Assembly (NCBI GenBank): GCA_017397655.1
Contig: JAFQIG010000039.1
Location: 31,011-95,010, forward strand
DNA from: Clostridia bacterium
Lineage (GTDB): Bacteria > Bacillota > Clostridia > Oscillospirales > Acutalibacteraceae
Direction of reading: 5' to 3'
Length of the DNA stretch: 64,000 nucleotides
Within the stretch, counting starts at the first letter, position 1. Each line of letters starts with the position of its first letter. Under the pieces are notes generated by a model. It worked only from the letters and a program-made list of their open reading frames with translations, was not told where the DNA came from and did no database searches. The translations under genes were made by a program, and so were the position numbers. Of the stretch, positions 51,419 to 61,513 are shown in pieces.

Positions 51419-53053
51419 TTGAAACTCGTTAAAGCTCCCACCGTAATACACGATACAATAAGACTTGACAGAGCCGCTTCTCCGGAAGAAGTCGGTATAA
51501 GAACATCAGCGGTAACGGCTTTTGTACAAAAGATCGAAGAGCTGTCCTACAGGTATCATTCGCTGATGATAATACGTCACGGAGTCGTTGCGGCTGAGGT
51601 TCACAGATACCCGTTTTCTGTCGATACACCTCACATTATGTACTCCGTCAGCAAAAGCGTCACTTCGTGCGCGGTAGGCTTTGCCGTGGAAGAGGGATTT
51701 CTGGATCTTGATACAAGAATCAGCGACGTGTTCCCCGAGTATCTTCCGAAGGACGCAGAGGAATGTGAAAAGTTTTCACGTATCACCGTAAAGCACCTGC
51801 TTACCATGACATCAGGCAAGGCACCGAGCGTGCTTGCTGACAAGACGAAGGGCGACTGGATACGTCAGTTCGTCGATGCCAAATGGTACGGTGAACCGGG
51901 CGTGGATTTCCGCTATATCAACGAGAATATTTTTATGCTTTGCGCTATGGTTCAGCGCCGTACGGGAATGTCGGTAATTGACTTTCTGACACCACGTCTT
52001 TTCGAGCCTCTCGGAATAGAGCCTCCGTATTGGGAAACCGATGAATGGGGTGTCGAATCGGGCGGCTGGGGACTTTTTCTTACTCCCGAAAGCTTTGCAA
52101 AGTTCACTCTCACCTATCACAACAGAGGTGTCTTTAACGGCAAACAGGTTATTCCCCGTCATTGGGTCGAGGAATCAACAAAAACTCAGGCTGAAACAGG
52201 CGAAACAGGTCCCGTAGGCAGTCCCGGTTACGGCTACTGCTTCTGGATAAATTCCGACAACATCTACCGTGCGGCAGGCGTTTTCGGTCAGATCGGTGTA
52301 TCTCTTCAGAAGGAAGACCTGTGTCTTGTCGCAACAGGCGGTCAGGTTCATTACGAGGAGGTTCTTGCGGCGTTCTATGACTTTGCCGAAACCGTCACCG
52401 ATGAGCCTCTCTGTGCGGACGAGTCAGAGCTTCTTTATATGAAAGAGTATCTCTCCTCACGCGTGATCGACAACATTCCTGTGTCAACGGATGAAGAAAC
52501 CGTAAAAGATCTTATTGATGACAAGGTCATACTTTTCCGTAATCCGATTATTGCAAATATGGCAGGCTTTTCACCTTCTGTGCTGAACACCGCTTCCGTC
52601 TATATGACAAAGGACAGGGCAGGCGGTATGAACCGCTTCAGCTTCAGATTCTTTGATGACTTTGCTCTGTTCCAATGGACAGAAGGCGACGAGATATGCT
52701 GTGTACGTCTCGGTCTTGACGGCGCTTACCGAGCCTCAAAGGTCACTCTTGCCGGTACGTCCTACACGATTTACGGTGCCGCCGCCTGGACTGACCCGAA
52801 TACTCTGGAGGTATGGATCCGTCCCGTTGAGTCAATCGGAAAAAAGATTTTTACTTTTTCTTTCAAGGGCAAAAGGGTTACATTATCAACTTATTCCGAA
52901 CCCGAAATTGATGCGATGATCACCGATACGGTTGATTCGTTCTTTGCAAAGATCAAGAGCGATAAGGGCAAAAACGTTGCAAATAAGCTGTACAGATATA
53001 TGCGTGATTTTGCTCAGCCCGTTATGCACGGTGAATTGATTGAGAAAAGGTGA
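51419..53053 (+). CDS. Serine beta-lactamase-family hydrolase
   Basis: 544 residues with TTG start 51419. The class C beta-lactamase/esterase fold is seen in MIIRHGVVAAEVHRYPF, YSVSKSVTSCAVGFAVEEGFLDLDTRISDVFPEY (catalytic S-x-x-K, residues ~80), and FRYINENIFMLCAM (the Y-x-N equivalent). There is no signal peptide, so it is probably cytoplasmic. The ~200-residue C-terminal extension is like those of family esterases. Lies 26 nt after the GH2 gene in the same direction; may deacylate sugar conjugates or act as a peptidase. Not evidence for antibiotic resistance. Confidence 0.88.
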   Translation: MKLVKAPTVIHDTIRLDRAASPEEVGIRTSAVTAFVQKIEELSYRYHSLMIIRHGVVAAEVHRYPFSVDTPHIMYSVSKSVTSCAVGFAVEEGFLDLDTRISDVFPEYLPKDAEECEKFSRITVKHLLTMTSGKAPSVLADKTKGDWIRQFVDAKWYGEPGVDFRYINENIFMLCAMVQRRTGMSVIDFLTPRLFEPLGIEPPYWETDEWGVESGGWGLFLTPESFAKFTLTYHNRGVFNGKQVIPRHWVEESTKTQAETGETGPVGSPGYGYCFWINSDNIYRAAGVFGQIGVSLQKEDLCLVATGGQVHYEEVLAAFYDFAETVTDEPLCADESELLYMKEYLSSRVIDNIPVSTDEETVKDLIDDKVILFRNPIIANMAGFSPSVLNTASVYMTKDRAGGMNRFSFRFFDDFALFQWTEGDEICCVRLGLDGAYRASKVTLAGTSYTIYGAAAWTDPNTLEVWIRPVESIGKKIFTFSFKGKRVTLSTYSEPEIDAMITDTVDSFFAKIKSDKGKNVANKLYRYMRDFAQPVMHGELIEKR

Positions 53054-53057
53054 GAAT

Positions 53058-53477
53058 ATGAGAAAATTCACATACAAACACAAGGTTCAGTATTACGAAA
53101 CGGACAAAATGGGTATCGTCCACCACTCCAACTATATCCGTTGGATGGAAGAGGCGAGAAGCTTTATGATGGAAGAAATCGGCTTCGGCTTTGACAAGAT
53201 GGAGGAGCTTGGTATCGGCTCACCCGTGCTGTCTGTCGAGTGTTCTTACAAAAAGCCGACTACATACGGCGATACCGTTGAGATCGACGTGTTTTTGTCA
53301 AAGACGGGCGGTGTGCGATTCAGCGTAGGCTACGAAATGCGCATCGAGGGCTCGGAAGAGGTCTGTACCGTCGGCGAAACGTCACACTGCTTTATGAATT
53401 CAAAGGGCAGAATTGTCTTGCTTAAAAGAGAATTGCCCGAGGTCGATGCTGTCTTCTCATCGGCCCTCGGATATTGA
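53058..53477 (+). CDS. Acyl-CoA thioesterase (4HBT, YbgC/FadM type)
   Basis: 139 residues from ATG 53058 after AAAGGTGAG. Hot-dog fold signature: HKVQYYETDKMGIVHHSNYIRWMEEARSFMMEEIG (the catalytic Asp in ETDKMGIVHH), then YKKPTTYGDTVEIDVFL and CTVGETSHCFMNSKGRIVLL. Hydrolyses acyl-CoA thioesters; substrate unknown. Same strand and just after the beta-lactamase-like gene. Confidence 0.93.
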   Translation: MRKFTYKHKVQYYETDKMGIVHHSNYIRWMEEARSFMMEEIGFGFDKMEELGIGSPVLSVECSYKKPTTYGDTVEIDVFLSKTGGVRFSVGYEMRIEGSEEVCTVGETSHCFMNSKGRIVLLKRELPEVDAVFSSALGY

Positions 53478-53499
53478 TATAACGAAAGGTGCGAAAGAT

Positions 53500-53847
53500 A
53501 TGGAAAAGAATAAGGTAAAGGTAATGATTTGCGGTACCGAATATACCCTCTCTGCAGAGGATGATAAAGAATACCTTGCAGAGCTCGGCAAGGAACTCGA
53601 TGCAAAAATGACCGAGCTTATCAAGAACAATCAAAGACTTTCTGTCACTCAATGTGCCGTTCTCAGCGCACTTGAGTATCTTGATGCTTTTAAAAAGGCT
53701 GATGCCAATGCAGAAAATCTTCGTTCGCAGATACAGGATTATCTGGAGGATGCCGCACGCGCACGTACGGATTCCGAAATTACAAAAAGAGAGGTTGAGC
53801 GTCTCGGTAAAGAGCTTGCCGCACTTCGCTCAAAGTCCGCTAACTGA
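53500..53847 (+). CDS. zapA: Cell division protein ZapA
   Basis: 115 residues from ATG 53500 (the longer frame overlaps the thioesterase). N-terminal beta part KVKVMICGTEYTLSAEDDKEYLAELGKELDAKMTELIKNN is the ZapA family motif; the C-terminal half is a coiled coil (RTDSEITKREVERLGKELAAL). It crosslinks FtsZ filaments. Five nt before the U32 gene, a frequent pairing in Firmicutes. Confidence 0.9.
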   Translation: MEKNKVKVMICGTEYTLSAEDDKEYLAELGKELDAKMTELIKNNQRLSVTQCAVLSALEYLDAFKKADANAENLRSQIQDYLEDAARARTDSEITKREVERLGKELAALRSKSAN

Positions 53848-53852
53848 TTCTT

Positions 53853-55880
53853 ATGAAAAAGTCTGAGATTTTAGCCCCTGCAGGGAGCTTTGATGCCTTT
53901 ATCGCCGCCGTCAGAAGCGGTGCCGATGCCGTGTATCTCGGCGCACAAAGCCTCAATGCTCGCAGAGGTGCCGCCAACTTTACCGATGATCAGCTGAAAG
54001 AGGCTTCACTCATCGCAAAAGAACACGGCATCAGGATTTATCTGACAGTCAACACGCTTGTCAGAGATAACGAAACAGATCTTTTAACAAATGTTGTCAG
54101 CACCGCTTGTGATATCGGTGCTGATGCGCTTATTATTCAGGATATCGGTGTCGCTTCGCTTGTACGAAAGATGTCGGACATCCCCATTCACGCATCAACC
54201 CAGATGTCGGTTCATACCGTATCGGGTGCTAAAAAGCTTCAGCAGCTCGGCTTTTCACGGATTGTTGTGCCCAGAGAGCTGTCACAAAAAGAGCTTTATG
54301 ACATCTGTAACTCGGTCGATGTTGAGATCGAAATGTTCGTTCACGGCGCTTTATGTATGTGCGTGTCGGGTCAATGTCTGATGAGCGCTCTTTTCGGATC
54401 AAGAAGCGGCAACCGCGGTCTTTGTGCCCAGCCGTGCAGACTTCCCTTTTCAGTAAAAGGCGGTACCGGTCACGACCTGAGCCTTAAGGATCTGTCGCTG
54501 TTGCCTTATCTTTCGGAGCTTCAGACGACAGGTGTTGCATCGTTCAAGATCGAGGGCAGAATGAAACGTCCCGAATACGTGGCGGCGGCTGTTACTGCCT
54601 GTAAAAGCGCACTTTCGGGTGATAGTGATTCCGATATTTTTGACAAGCTTCGCCGTGTTTTCTCACGTTCGGGCTTTACCGACGGTTATTATACGGAAAA
54701 CCGCGGCAGAAATATGTTCGGCACACGCCTTTATGAGGATGTGACGGCAGCGGCTCCCGTTCTGTCCGAGCTTCGACGTCTTTATGAATCCGAAAAACCG
54801 CTTTACCGTGTGGATTTCAGCTTTGCTTGCAAGGAGGGCGAGAGTGTTTCACTCACCGCTTCCGACGGAACGAACACCGTCACCGTGACGGCTGATCCTG
54901 CAAGCAAGGCGCAGAAAAAAGCGATTGATGAAGAAACGGTCAAAAATCAGCTTTCAAAATGCGGCGGAACGCTTTATTATTGCGGTAATATAAATTGTAC
55001 GATTGACGACGGACTGTTTTTGCCCGCATCAACGCTTAATGAACTCAGAAGATCGGCGATAGAAAAGCTGACAGAGCATAAACGTCAATTCAAAAGGAAC
55101 AGGTTTGTTCCTGTTTCGCAAAATCACACTCCGCATAAGGCGGAAAAGGCGGAAATTTATGTTCGGTTTGCCGATGAAAATCAGATTCCCGACGAGCTTG
55201 ATGTGTCAAAGGTAATTCTTCCGATTCGCTCTGATGATAATACATTTAAAAAATACAATGCGGCGGCAGAGCTGCCGAGGATGATGTTCGGCAGGGAGAA
55301 TGCTGTTGCAAAAAGGCTTGAAGAGCTTAAAAACAGCGGTGTTACGGAAGCAGTTTTCGGGACACTTGACGGCCTTGCCGTTATACAAAAAGTCGGTCTT
55401 TCGCCGATAGCAGGCTTCGGTTCAAATGTTTTTAACACAAGCGCATTATCGGAACTTCAGAAAATGAATGTCAAAGAAGCACTTTTGTCGTGCGAGCTGA
55501 CGCTGAAAGAGAGCGCAAGGCTCGGCGGTGAGATAAGGCGCGGAGTGTTCGCCTACGGCAGAATTCCGCTTATGATAACAAGGAATTGCCCTGTAAAAAA
55601 CGGTACGGATTGTAAAAGTTGCAGGCAAAACGGTTCCTTGACCGACAGAAAAGGTATGGAGTTTCCTGTCGATTGCAGAAGCGGATGCGCCGAAATTCTC
55701 AACAGCGTGCCGACATATCTCGGTGATAAAAAAGAGGATATAAAAAATATCGACTTTTTGCTGTTGTATTTTACCAAAGAAACAAAACAGGAATGCGAAC
55801 ATATCATTTCATTGTTTAAAAAAGGACTTCCCTTTGACGGCGACTTCACACGCGGACTCGCCTTAAGAGGTGTTGAATAA
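53853..55880 (+). CDS. U32 family peptidase-like protein with DUF3656
   Basis: 675 residues. N-terminal U32 domain: EILAPAGSFDAFIAAVRSGADAVYLGAQSLNARRGAANFTDDQL, TQMSVHTVSGAKKLQQLGFSRIVVPREL, and the Cys-rich FVHGALCMCVSGQCLMSALFGSRSGNRGLCAQPCRLPF, ending in FKIEGRMKRPEYVAAAV. A DUF3656-like middle part and a C-terminal Cys cluster (NCPVKNGTDCKSC) follow. Many U32 proteins are now linked to tRNA or rRNA hydroxylation with Fe-S-type Cys clusters rather than peptide hydrolysis; RlhA/TrhP-like activity is plausible here but not proven. Confidence 0.9.
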   Translation: MKKSEILAPAGSFDAFIAAVRSGADAVYLGAQSLNARRGAANFTDDQLKEASLIAKEHGIRIYLTVNTLVRDNETDLLTNVVSTACDIGADALIIQDIGVASLVRKMSDIPIHASTQMSVHTVSGAKKLQQLGFSRIVVPRELSQKELYDICNSVDVEIEMFVHGALCMCVSGQCLMSALFGSRSGNRGLCAQPCRLPFSVKGGTGHDLSLKDLSLLPYLSELQTTGVASFKIEGRMKRPEYVAAAVTACKSALSGDSDSDIFDKLRRVFSRSGFTDGYYTENRGRNMFGTRLYEDVTAAAPVLSELRRLYESEKPLYRVDFSFACKEGESVSLTASDGTNTVTVTADPASKAQKKAIDEETVKNQLSKCGGTLYYCGNINCTIDDGLFLPASTLNELRRSAIEKLTEHKRQFKRNRFVPVSQNHTPHKAEKAEIYVRFADENQIPDELDVSKVILPIRSDDNTFKKYNAAAELPRMMFGRENAVAKRLEELKNSGVTEAVFGTLDGLAVIQKVGLSPIAGFGSNVFNTSALSELQKMNVKEALLSCELTLKESARLGGEIRRGVFAYGRIPLMITRNCPVKNGTDCKSCRQNGSLTDRKGMEFPVDCRSGCAEILNSVPTYLGDKKEDIKNIDFLLLYFTKETKQECEHIISLFKKGLPFDGDFTRGLALRGVE

Positions 55881-55933
55881 CGAAAAACGGATTGCAAAGG
55901 ACAAACCCTTGCAATCCGTTTTTCTTATGAGAA

Positions 55934-58291
55934 TCAGTACCAAATCCAACCGAATAATAATATGATGATAATCCATTGCCACCAGGCATACTTGACCTTT
56001 ACCGTAACTGTATCAGAAATCGTTGTTCCGTCAACCGTTGCGGTAATCTTTATATCTCCGCGTTTAAGGAATTTAATACTGCACGATTTAGAATCAACAG
56101 AAGGTGAAAGCTCAACCGTTCCGCCAGAAACGCTCCATTTGATTTTAGCACCGGAGGGAAGATTTTCACCGACAGCTCTGATTATTGCCGTTTCTTTGTA
56201 GAAAATTGTTGTGGGATAATTCTGAATCGTAACTGTAGCACCGATCTTCGGAATAACTTCCTCTTCGATAACATTTTTACAAACAGTACACCTTTTCACC
56301 TTTTTACCCACCGTCTCTTTAGTGGGTTCAACAGTAATCTCCCATTCACCGAGAGTATGCTCTGTCTTGGGAACTGTCAGCGTTTCAAGCGTTTCTGTAC
56401 AAGTTGTACAGACCTTTACTTTTGTACCTGTCTGTGTACAAGTTGCTGCTGTCGTCACCTGCCACGCACTCGGAGTATGCGCCGTCTTCGGTATAGTCTG
56501 TGTCTCAAGAGTTGTTGAGCAACCTGTACAAACCTTAACCTTTATACCTGTCTGTGAGCACGTTGCAGCAACCGTTATCTGCCAATCGCCCGGATTGTGT
56601 GTGGTTTTTGCAATAGTATCACGCTCGATTATATTCTTGCAAGCCGTGCAACGTTTCACTTTTTCTCCTGTCTGTGTACAGGTTGCCGGTGTCAGAACCT
56701 CCCAGCTTCCGAGATTGTGATCAACTACAGGAATGACCTGTGTATAACTGTCATTACAGGAACAGGTATACGTGCGAATACCCGTTTCTGTACAGGTCGG
56801 AGCCTTTGTCACGCTTGAAGAGTATGCATGTATATGCGGTTGATAATTATAATGAATAATTGCTTCTGTCAGATCTTCATTATTTGTTCCGATCGTAAGC
56901 GCCGTCCATTCGGTTTGTGTGCCCTCAAAATAAACATTTGTGAGTTTTCCGCAACTCTCAAAAGCTTTGGCACGCACAGTCTTAAGCGTTCTCGGAAGAT
57001 ATACATCCAAAAGCTCCGAACAGCCTCTGAAAGCATTGTCACCGATTCTTGCAACTCCCGACTCAATTACAAGTTCTTTGAGACTTTCTCTGCTGACATA
57101 CCACGGAGTATAGCCAAAGAAAGTATTTTCTTCTCCGCTTACCGTTGCATAGTCCTGCATAAGTCCCGTACCTTTTGTCAATGTGATTTTCTCAATACCG
57201 GTACAGTCTTTAAAGGTGTATTCTGAATTGTAAATTTTTGCAGAAGCAGGCAAGGTAAGTTCTTTAATTTTTGAGCAGCCGTAGAAAGCATAATCACCTA
57301 TACTTAAAATGTCATCTGAAAAAACCACAGTATTTAATGTCTTCCTGCTAATGTACCAAGGCGTATATTTATAATCTGTTTTTGTTTTTGATGAACTGCT
57401 CGAAGAGTAGTTCTGCATAACTCCTGTGCCTTTTGTAAAAGTTACTTTTTTAATATTTTCACATTCTTCAAAAGCTTCACCGTTTTCAATTTTTGTTGAT
57501 ACAGGAATGATAAGCTCTTCAATTCCTGTGCAACCATAAAAAGCGTTGTCGTTAATTTGTGTAATATGTTCAGGAATTGTAAGCTTTGTAATCTTCACAC
57601 AATTAGAAAAAACTGATTCGTCTATAACAGTTACACCTTTGCCGATAGAAATGTTTTCAAGCGACCCACACCATGAAAACGCCGATGAACCAAGAGATGT
57701 AACGCTGTCAGGAATAACAATACTGTTTATTGCCGTTTTTGCAAATGCACTCGAACCTATTGTTTTTACCCCCGAACCAATAGTAATGTCAGTAAGCTTT
57801 TCGCAAGCCCAAAAAGACGAAGCTTTTATCTCCTCAACAGAACCCGGTATATTGATAAATTCTATTTGCTTGCAAGCATAAAATGCCTGCTTTCCAATAG
57901 AAACAACACTTTGCGCTATAGAAATATTCTTGATATTATCAAAGCAATAAAAAGCACATTCTCCAATACTCGTCACACCGGTTTCGATCACTACACTTTC
58001 TATAGAATCTCTATAATCATACCACGGTTGATCGTTGAACGCCGCCATAGCATACTTATAGTTGTCCATTTCACCGGTGCCGCTGATTGTCAAAACTTTT
58101 GTTTCGGTATTCAGATTCCAATTGACATCATCGCCGCAGGTGCCGGAGTAGGTTGCGGCTTTGGCTTCTACCGTGAAGAGGTCACGAAGTGACGGGAAGT
58201 CGATTTCCGCCAATGCGCCTATCGGGGAAGCGCCGAAGAGCATTACTGCCGCCAAGAGTAGTGACAGCGATCGTTTGAGCGTTCTTTTCAT
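55934..58291 (-). CDS. BspA-type leucine-rich surface protein with conserved C-terminal tail
   Basis: 785 residues from ATG 58291, 7 nt after GGAGG. A signal peptide covers ~1-27 (...GASPIGALA). LRR_5 repeats run from ~60 to 460 (SIGECAFYCFDNIKNISIAQSVVSIG). Next come about four ~45-residue repeats of the form H-x3-W-x4-ATCTQTG-xKVKxCTxCxxxxExxxIPKT (470-680), then an Ig-like beta domain and a C-terminal hydrophobic tail WWQWIIIILLFGWIWY. BspA-type LRRs mediate adhesion. The same tail is left as a remnant at 6507. Expression appears to be controlled by a structured leader with a terminator (58304-58480). Confidence 0.88.
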   Translation of the reverse strand: MKRTLKRSLSLLLAAVMLFGASPIGALAEIDFPSLRDLFTVEAKAATYSGTCGDDVNWNLNTETKVLTISGTGEMDNYKYAMAAFNDQPWYDYRDSIESVVIETGVTSIGECAFYCFDNIKNISIAQSVVSIGKQAFYACKQIEFINIPGSVEEIKASSFWACEKLTDITIGSGVKTIGSSAFAKTAINSIVIPDSVTSLGSSAFSWCGSLENISIGKGVTVIDESVFSNCVKITKLTIPEHITQINDNAFYGCTGIEELIIPVSTKIENGEAFEECENIKKVTFTKGTGVMQNYSSSSSSKTKTDYKYTPWYISRKTLNTVVFSDDILSIGDYAFYGCSKIKELTLPASAKIYNSEYTFKDCTGIEKITLTKGTGLMQDYATVSGEENTFFGYTPWYVSRESLKELVIESGVARIGDNAFRGCSELLDVYLPRTLKTVRAKAFESCGKLTNVYFEGTQTEWTALTIGTNNEDLTEAIIHYNYQPHIHAYSSSVTKAPTCTETGIRTYTCSCNDSYTQVIPVVDHNLGSWEVLTPATCTQTGEKVKRCTACKNIIERDTIAKTTHNPGDWQITVAATCSQTGIKVKVCTGCSTTLETQTIPKTAHTPSAWQVTTAATCTQTGTKVKVCTTCTETLETLTVPKTEHTLGEWEITVEPTKETVGKKVKRCTVCKNVIEEEVIPKIGATVTIQNYPTTIFYKETAIIRAVGENLPSGAKIKWSVSGGTVELSPSVDSKSCSIKFLKRGDIKITATVDGTTISDTVTVKVKYAWWQWIIIILLFGWIWY

Positions 58292-58303
58292 TTTACATCC
58301 TCC

Positions 58304-58337
58304 AAAAATAAAAAAGTGCGCAGCCGAAGCCACGCAC
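58304..58337 (-). terminator. Intrinsic terminator in the BspA-type gene leader
   Basis: Minus strand GTGCGTGGC-TTCG-GCTGCGCAC (9-bp stem with two wobbles, UUCG loop), then TTTTTTATTTTT, ending directly before the GGAGG RBS. Being downstream of the gene's own promoter, it can attenuate transcription. It could also stop uvrA read-through. Confidence 0.85.
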
Positions 58338-58361
58338 CGAAAATACATAGCTCCAACTGTC

Positions 58362-58480
58362 GCCAAACAAATCCTGCGGTACTCTTCATAGTATATGCAG
58401 AAACAGAGCATCTGTATTTTTACCGATTTTCAATAAAAATACACACACTATGAAGAGATCAATATTCGGATTTGTTTGGC
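58362..58480 (-). promoter_or_regulatory. Structured 5' leader, candidate riboswitch or attenuator
   Basis: The predicted transcript start (~58480) coincides with the first base of a perfect 13-bp arm, GCCAAACAAATCC (58480-58468), pairing with GGATTTGTTTGGC (58374-58362). Nested inside is a perfect 11-bp stem, CTCTTCATAGT (58457-58447) with ACTATGAAGAG (58392-58382), and within that GTATTTTT...AAAAATAC. After ~25 nt of linker comes the terminator. No T-box, SAM, TPP, cobalamin, c-di-GMP or other class motif was recognised. Confidence 0.6.
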
Positions 58481-58486
58481 AGTAAC

Positions 58487-58515
58487 AGTATACCACACTT
58501 TTTTAATTTTATCAA
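58487..58515 (-). promoter_or_regulatory. Promoter of the BspA-type surface protein gene
   Basis: Minus strand TTGATA (58515-58510), 17 nt, TATACT (58492-58487). Sets the transcript start at about 58480, giving a 189-nt leader. Confidence 0.8.
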
Positions 58516-58533
58516 TAATAAAATAAAAAAAGA

Positions 58534-58645
58534 GTCATCCTGAGCAGCGAAGGATCTTTACATTGCAATTAAGATTCTTCACATACGTTCAGAATGACCC
58601 GATTGGTGGGTGTTAGTTTTTAAGTTCAGAATGACCCGATGGTGG
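58534..58645 (-). repeat. Intergenic repeat module B, inverted, with partial second copy
   Basis: On the minus strand ATCGGGTCATTCTGAACGTATGTGAAGAATC and AAAGATCCTTCGCTGCTCAGGATGACT, matching 45072-45146. A second partial start of the module (GGGTCATTCTGAAC) lies at 58626-58640. It fills the gap between uvrA and the BspA-type leader. Confidence 0.75.
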
Positions 58646-58673
58646 GTGTTAAATTCAGATTAGTTTGCGTGAA

Positions 58674-61502
58674 CTATCTGTTGAGTATTTTCTGAAGATA
58701 GCGGCCTGTCAGCGATTCGGGACACTGTGCCACCTCTTCGGGAGTGCCGCAGGCGACAACCGTACCGCCTCTGTCACCGCCGCCCGGTCCGAGGTCGATC
58801 ACCGTGTCTGCCGTTTTGATAACATCAAGGTTATGCTCGATAACCACAACGGTATTGCCAACATCGACAAACGACTGAAGAACATCAATCAGTCTGTGTA
58901 CATCCGCCGTATGAAGTCCCGTTGTAGGCTCATCAAGCACATAAATCGTTCTGCCCGTGGGACGCTTTGACAGCTCTGTTGCAAGCTTGACTCTCTGCGC
59001 CTCGCCGCCCGACAGCGTTGTTGATGCCTGACCGAGCTTTATATATCCGAGTCCGACATCGTAAAGCGTCTTAAGCTTTCTGGAAATTTTGGGAATAGAC
59101 GAAAAGAACTCAAGACTCTCCTCGACAGTCATCTCAAGTACATCGTAGATTGACTTGCCCTTGTACTTGACCTCCAGCGTTTCCTTGTTATATCTTGCGC
59201 CCTTGCACACCTCGCACGGGACGTAAACATCGGGTAAAAAGTGCATGGAAATCTTTAATATTCCGTCACCCTGACACGCTTCACATCTGCCGCCTTTGAC
59301 GTTAAACGAGAATCTGCCGCCGCTGTAGCCGCGACGTTTTGCATCGGTTGTCTGTGCAAAAAGCTCTCTGATATCCCCGAAAACTCCCGTATACGTTGCA
59401 GGATTGGAACGAGGTGTTCTGCCTATCGGTGACTGATCAATATTGATAATCTTGTCAAGAGCTTCGATGCCCTTAATCTCCTTGAACTTGCCGGGATACT
59501 TCTTTGCACCGTTGAGCTCTGCTGCAAGCTTTTTATATAAAATCTCATTGACAAGTGAGGATTTTCCGCTGCCCGAAACGCCCGTAACGCAGATAAACTT
59601 GCCCAGCGGGAAGCTGACATCAATATTTTTAAGATTATTTTCGGAAGCTCCGATAATATCAAGATGCATACCGTTTCCCTGTCTTCTCTTTTCGGGGACG
59701 GGTATTTTTTTGTAACCCGAAAGATACTGACCTGTCAGGGATTCCTTGCAATCAATTATCTCCTGAGCCGTGCCCTGACATACAACGTGACCGCCGTGTA
59801 CGCCTGCACCGGGTCCGATATCAACGATATGATCTGCCGCAAACATTGTTTCCTCGTCATGCTCGACAACAATCAGCGTGTTGCCGAGATCACGAAGCCT
59901 TTGTAATGTATTGATAAGCTTTGCATTGTCGCTCTGGTGAAGTCCTATACTCGGCTCGTCAAGGATATACAGAACACCCATCAGGGAGGATCCGATCTGT
60001 GTGGCAAGCCTTATTCGCTGTGCTTCACCGCCCGACAGCGTTCCCGATGAACGTGACAGCGTAAGATAATCAAGTCCGACGCTGACAAGGAAGTTCATTC
60101 TTTCACGGATCTCTTTTATTATCAGCCTTGCAATCTGTGCATCACGCTCGGACAGCTCAAGACTGTCGATAAATTCAATTCCCTTTATTATCGACAAGTT
60201 GGTGAACTCATGGATATTCAGTCCGCCGACGGTAACGCTCATTGATTCTTTTTTGAGCCTTGCACCGCCGCAATCGGGACAGTTCTGTGCGGTCATAACC
60301 TGTTCGATATCATACCGTGACCAATCGCTTGTTGTTTCCCTATAGCGTCTTTCAAGATTTGTTATTATTCCTTCAAACGGTGCCGAATATGTTCCGCTGC
60401 CGTATTCGTTCTGACGGGTCAATGTGATTTTTTTGCCCTTTGTTCCGTAAAGAATCGCATCCAGCGCTTCCTTGGACAGCTCACAGACAGGTGTGTCGAT
60501 CGTATAGCCGTAGCTGTTCAGGACTCCTTCAATATACATCCTTGATATTGTACCTGCATCGGCAGAAGACCAGCCGCTTGCATGGATTGCTCCGTCCCTG
60601 ATCGAAAGCTTTTTATTGGGGATAACAAGATCGGGATCGACCTTCATAAATATTCCGAGTCCCGTACATTTGGGACACGCACCGAACGGATTGTTGAATG
60701 AAAACATTCTCGGTTCAAGCTCACCGAGACTTATGCCGTGTTCGGGACAGGCGTAATTCAGCGAAAACAGAACCTCTTCGCTTCCCACAACGTCAAGCAG
60801 AAGCAATCCGTCGGAAAGCGATGTTGCCGTTTCGACCGAGTCGGCAAGGCGGCTTCTGATATCCTCCTTTACCATCAGTCTGTCAACAATTACTTCGATG
60901 TTGTGCTTTTTGTTCTTTTCGATCGGGATTGTTTCGGACAGATCATAGATTATTCCGTCAACACGCACACGGACAAATCCGTTTTTGCGGATCGTTTCAA
61001 GCTCCTTGACATACTCGCCCTTGCGGCCTCTGACAATCGGAGCCAACAGCTGAATCTTTGTCTGTTCGGGATACTGCATTATCCTTGTGACGATATCGTC
61101 GATTGTCTGACGGCGGATCTCGCGGCCGCATTCGGGACAATGAGGTACACCGACTCTTGCATACAGAAGTCTCAGATAGTCGTATATTTCCGTAACCGTT
61201 CCGACCGTGGAACGGGGATTTTTTGATGTTGTTTTCTGATCTATTGAAATAGCGGGAGAAAGTCCGTCGATCGAGTCAACATCGGGCTTTTCCATCTGAC
61301 CGAGGAACTGTCGTGCATACGATGACAGCGATTCGACATACCTGCGCTGTCCCTCGGCATATATCGTATCAAACGCCAAAGACGTTTTTCCCGATCCCGA
61401 AAGTCCCGTAAATACTACCAGCTTGTCACGCGGAATCTCAATGTCAATGTTCTTGAGATTATTGGCACGTGCGCCTTTTATAATAAGTTTATCAAGTGCC
61501 AT
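58674..61502 (-). CDS. uvrA: Excinuclease ABC subunit A
   Basis: 942 residues from ATG 61502 after GAAAGGA. Two ABC ATPase halves: Walker [15 protein letters not shown] and [14 protein letters not shown]; signatures [12 protein letters not shown] and [12 protein letters not shown]; and zinc-finger Cys pairs CPECG..., CPKCTG and CEACQGDG. Damage-sensing ATPase of nucleotide excision repair. Starts 12 nt after uvrB. Confidence 0.98.
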   Translation of the reverse strand: MALDKLIIKGARANNLKNIDIEIPRDKLVVFTGLSGSGKTSLAFDTIYAEGQRRYVESLSSYARQFLGQMEKPDVDSIDGLSPAISIDQKTTSKNPRSTVGTVTEIYDYLRLLYARVGVPHCPECGREIRRQTIDDIVTRIMQYPEQTKIQLLAPIVRGRKGEYVKELETIRKNGFVRVRVDGIIYDLSETIPIEKNKKHNIEVIVDRLMVKEDIRSRLADSVETATSLSDGLLLLDVVGSEEVLFSLNYACPEHGISLGELEPRMFSFNNPFGACPKCTGLGIFMKVDPDLVIPNKKLSIRDGAIHASGWSSADAGTISRMYIEGVLNSYGYTIDTPVCELSKEALDAILYGTKGKKITLTRQNEYGSGTYSAPFEGIITNLERRYRETTSDWSRYDIEQVMTAQNCPDCGGARLKKESMSVTVGGLNIHEFTNLSIIKGIEFIDSLELSERDAQIARLIIKEIRERMNFLVSVGLDYLTLSRSSGTLSGGEAQRIRLATQIGSSLMGVLYILDEPSIGLHQSDNAKLINTLQRLRDLGNTLIVVEHDEETMFAADHIVDIGPGAGVHGGHVVCQGTAQEIIDCKESLTGQYLSGYKKIPVPEKRRQGNGMHLDIIGASENNLKNIDVSFPLGKFICVTGVSGSGKSSLVNEILYKKLAAELNGAKKYPGKFKEIKGIEALDKIINIDQSPIGRTPRSNPATYTGVFGDIRELFAQTTDAKRRGYSGGRFSFNVKGGRCEACQGDGILKISMHFLPDVYVPCEVCKGARYNKETLEVKYKGKSIYDVLEMTVEESLEFFSSIPKISRKLKTLYDVGLGYIKLGQASTTLSGGEAQRVKLATELSKRPTGRTIYVLDEPTTGLHTADVHRLIDVLQSFVDVGNTVVVIEHNLDVIKTADTVIDLGPGGGDRGGTVVACGTPEEVAQCPESLTGRYLQKILNR

Positions 61503-61513
61503 AATTGTTCCTT

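Noticed and set aside
51419..53053. Antibiotic-resistance beta-lactamase
   Set aside because: No signal peptide, long C-terminal extension and esterase/peptidase-like features; the fold family alone does not imply resistance.
58362..58392. T-box leader before the BspA-type gene (string AGTACCGCAGG)
   Set aside because: The T-box consensus GGGTGGNACCGCG is not met, no specifier stem was found, and the gene is not amino-acid related.
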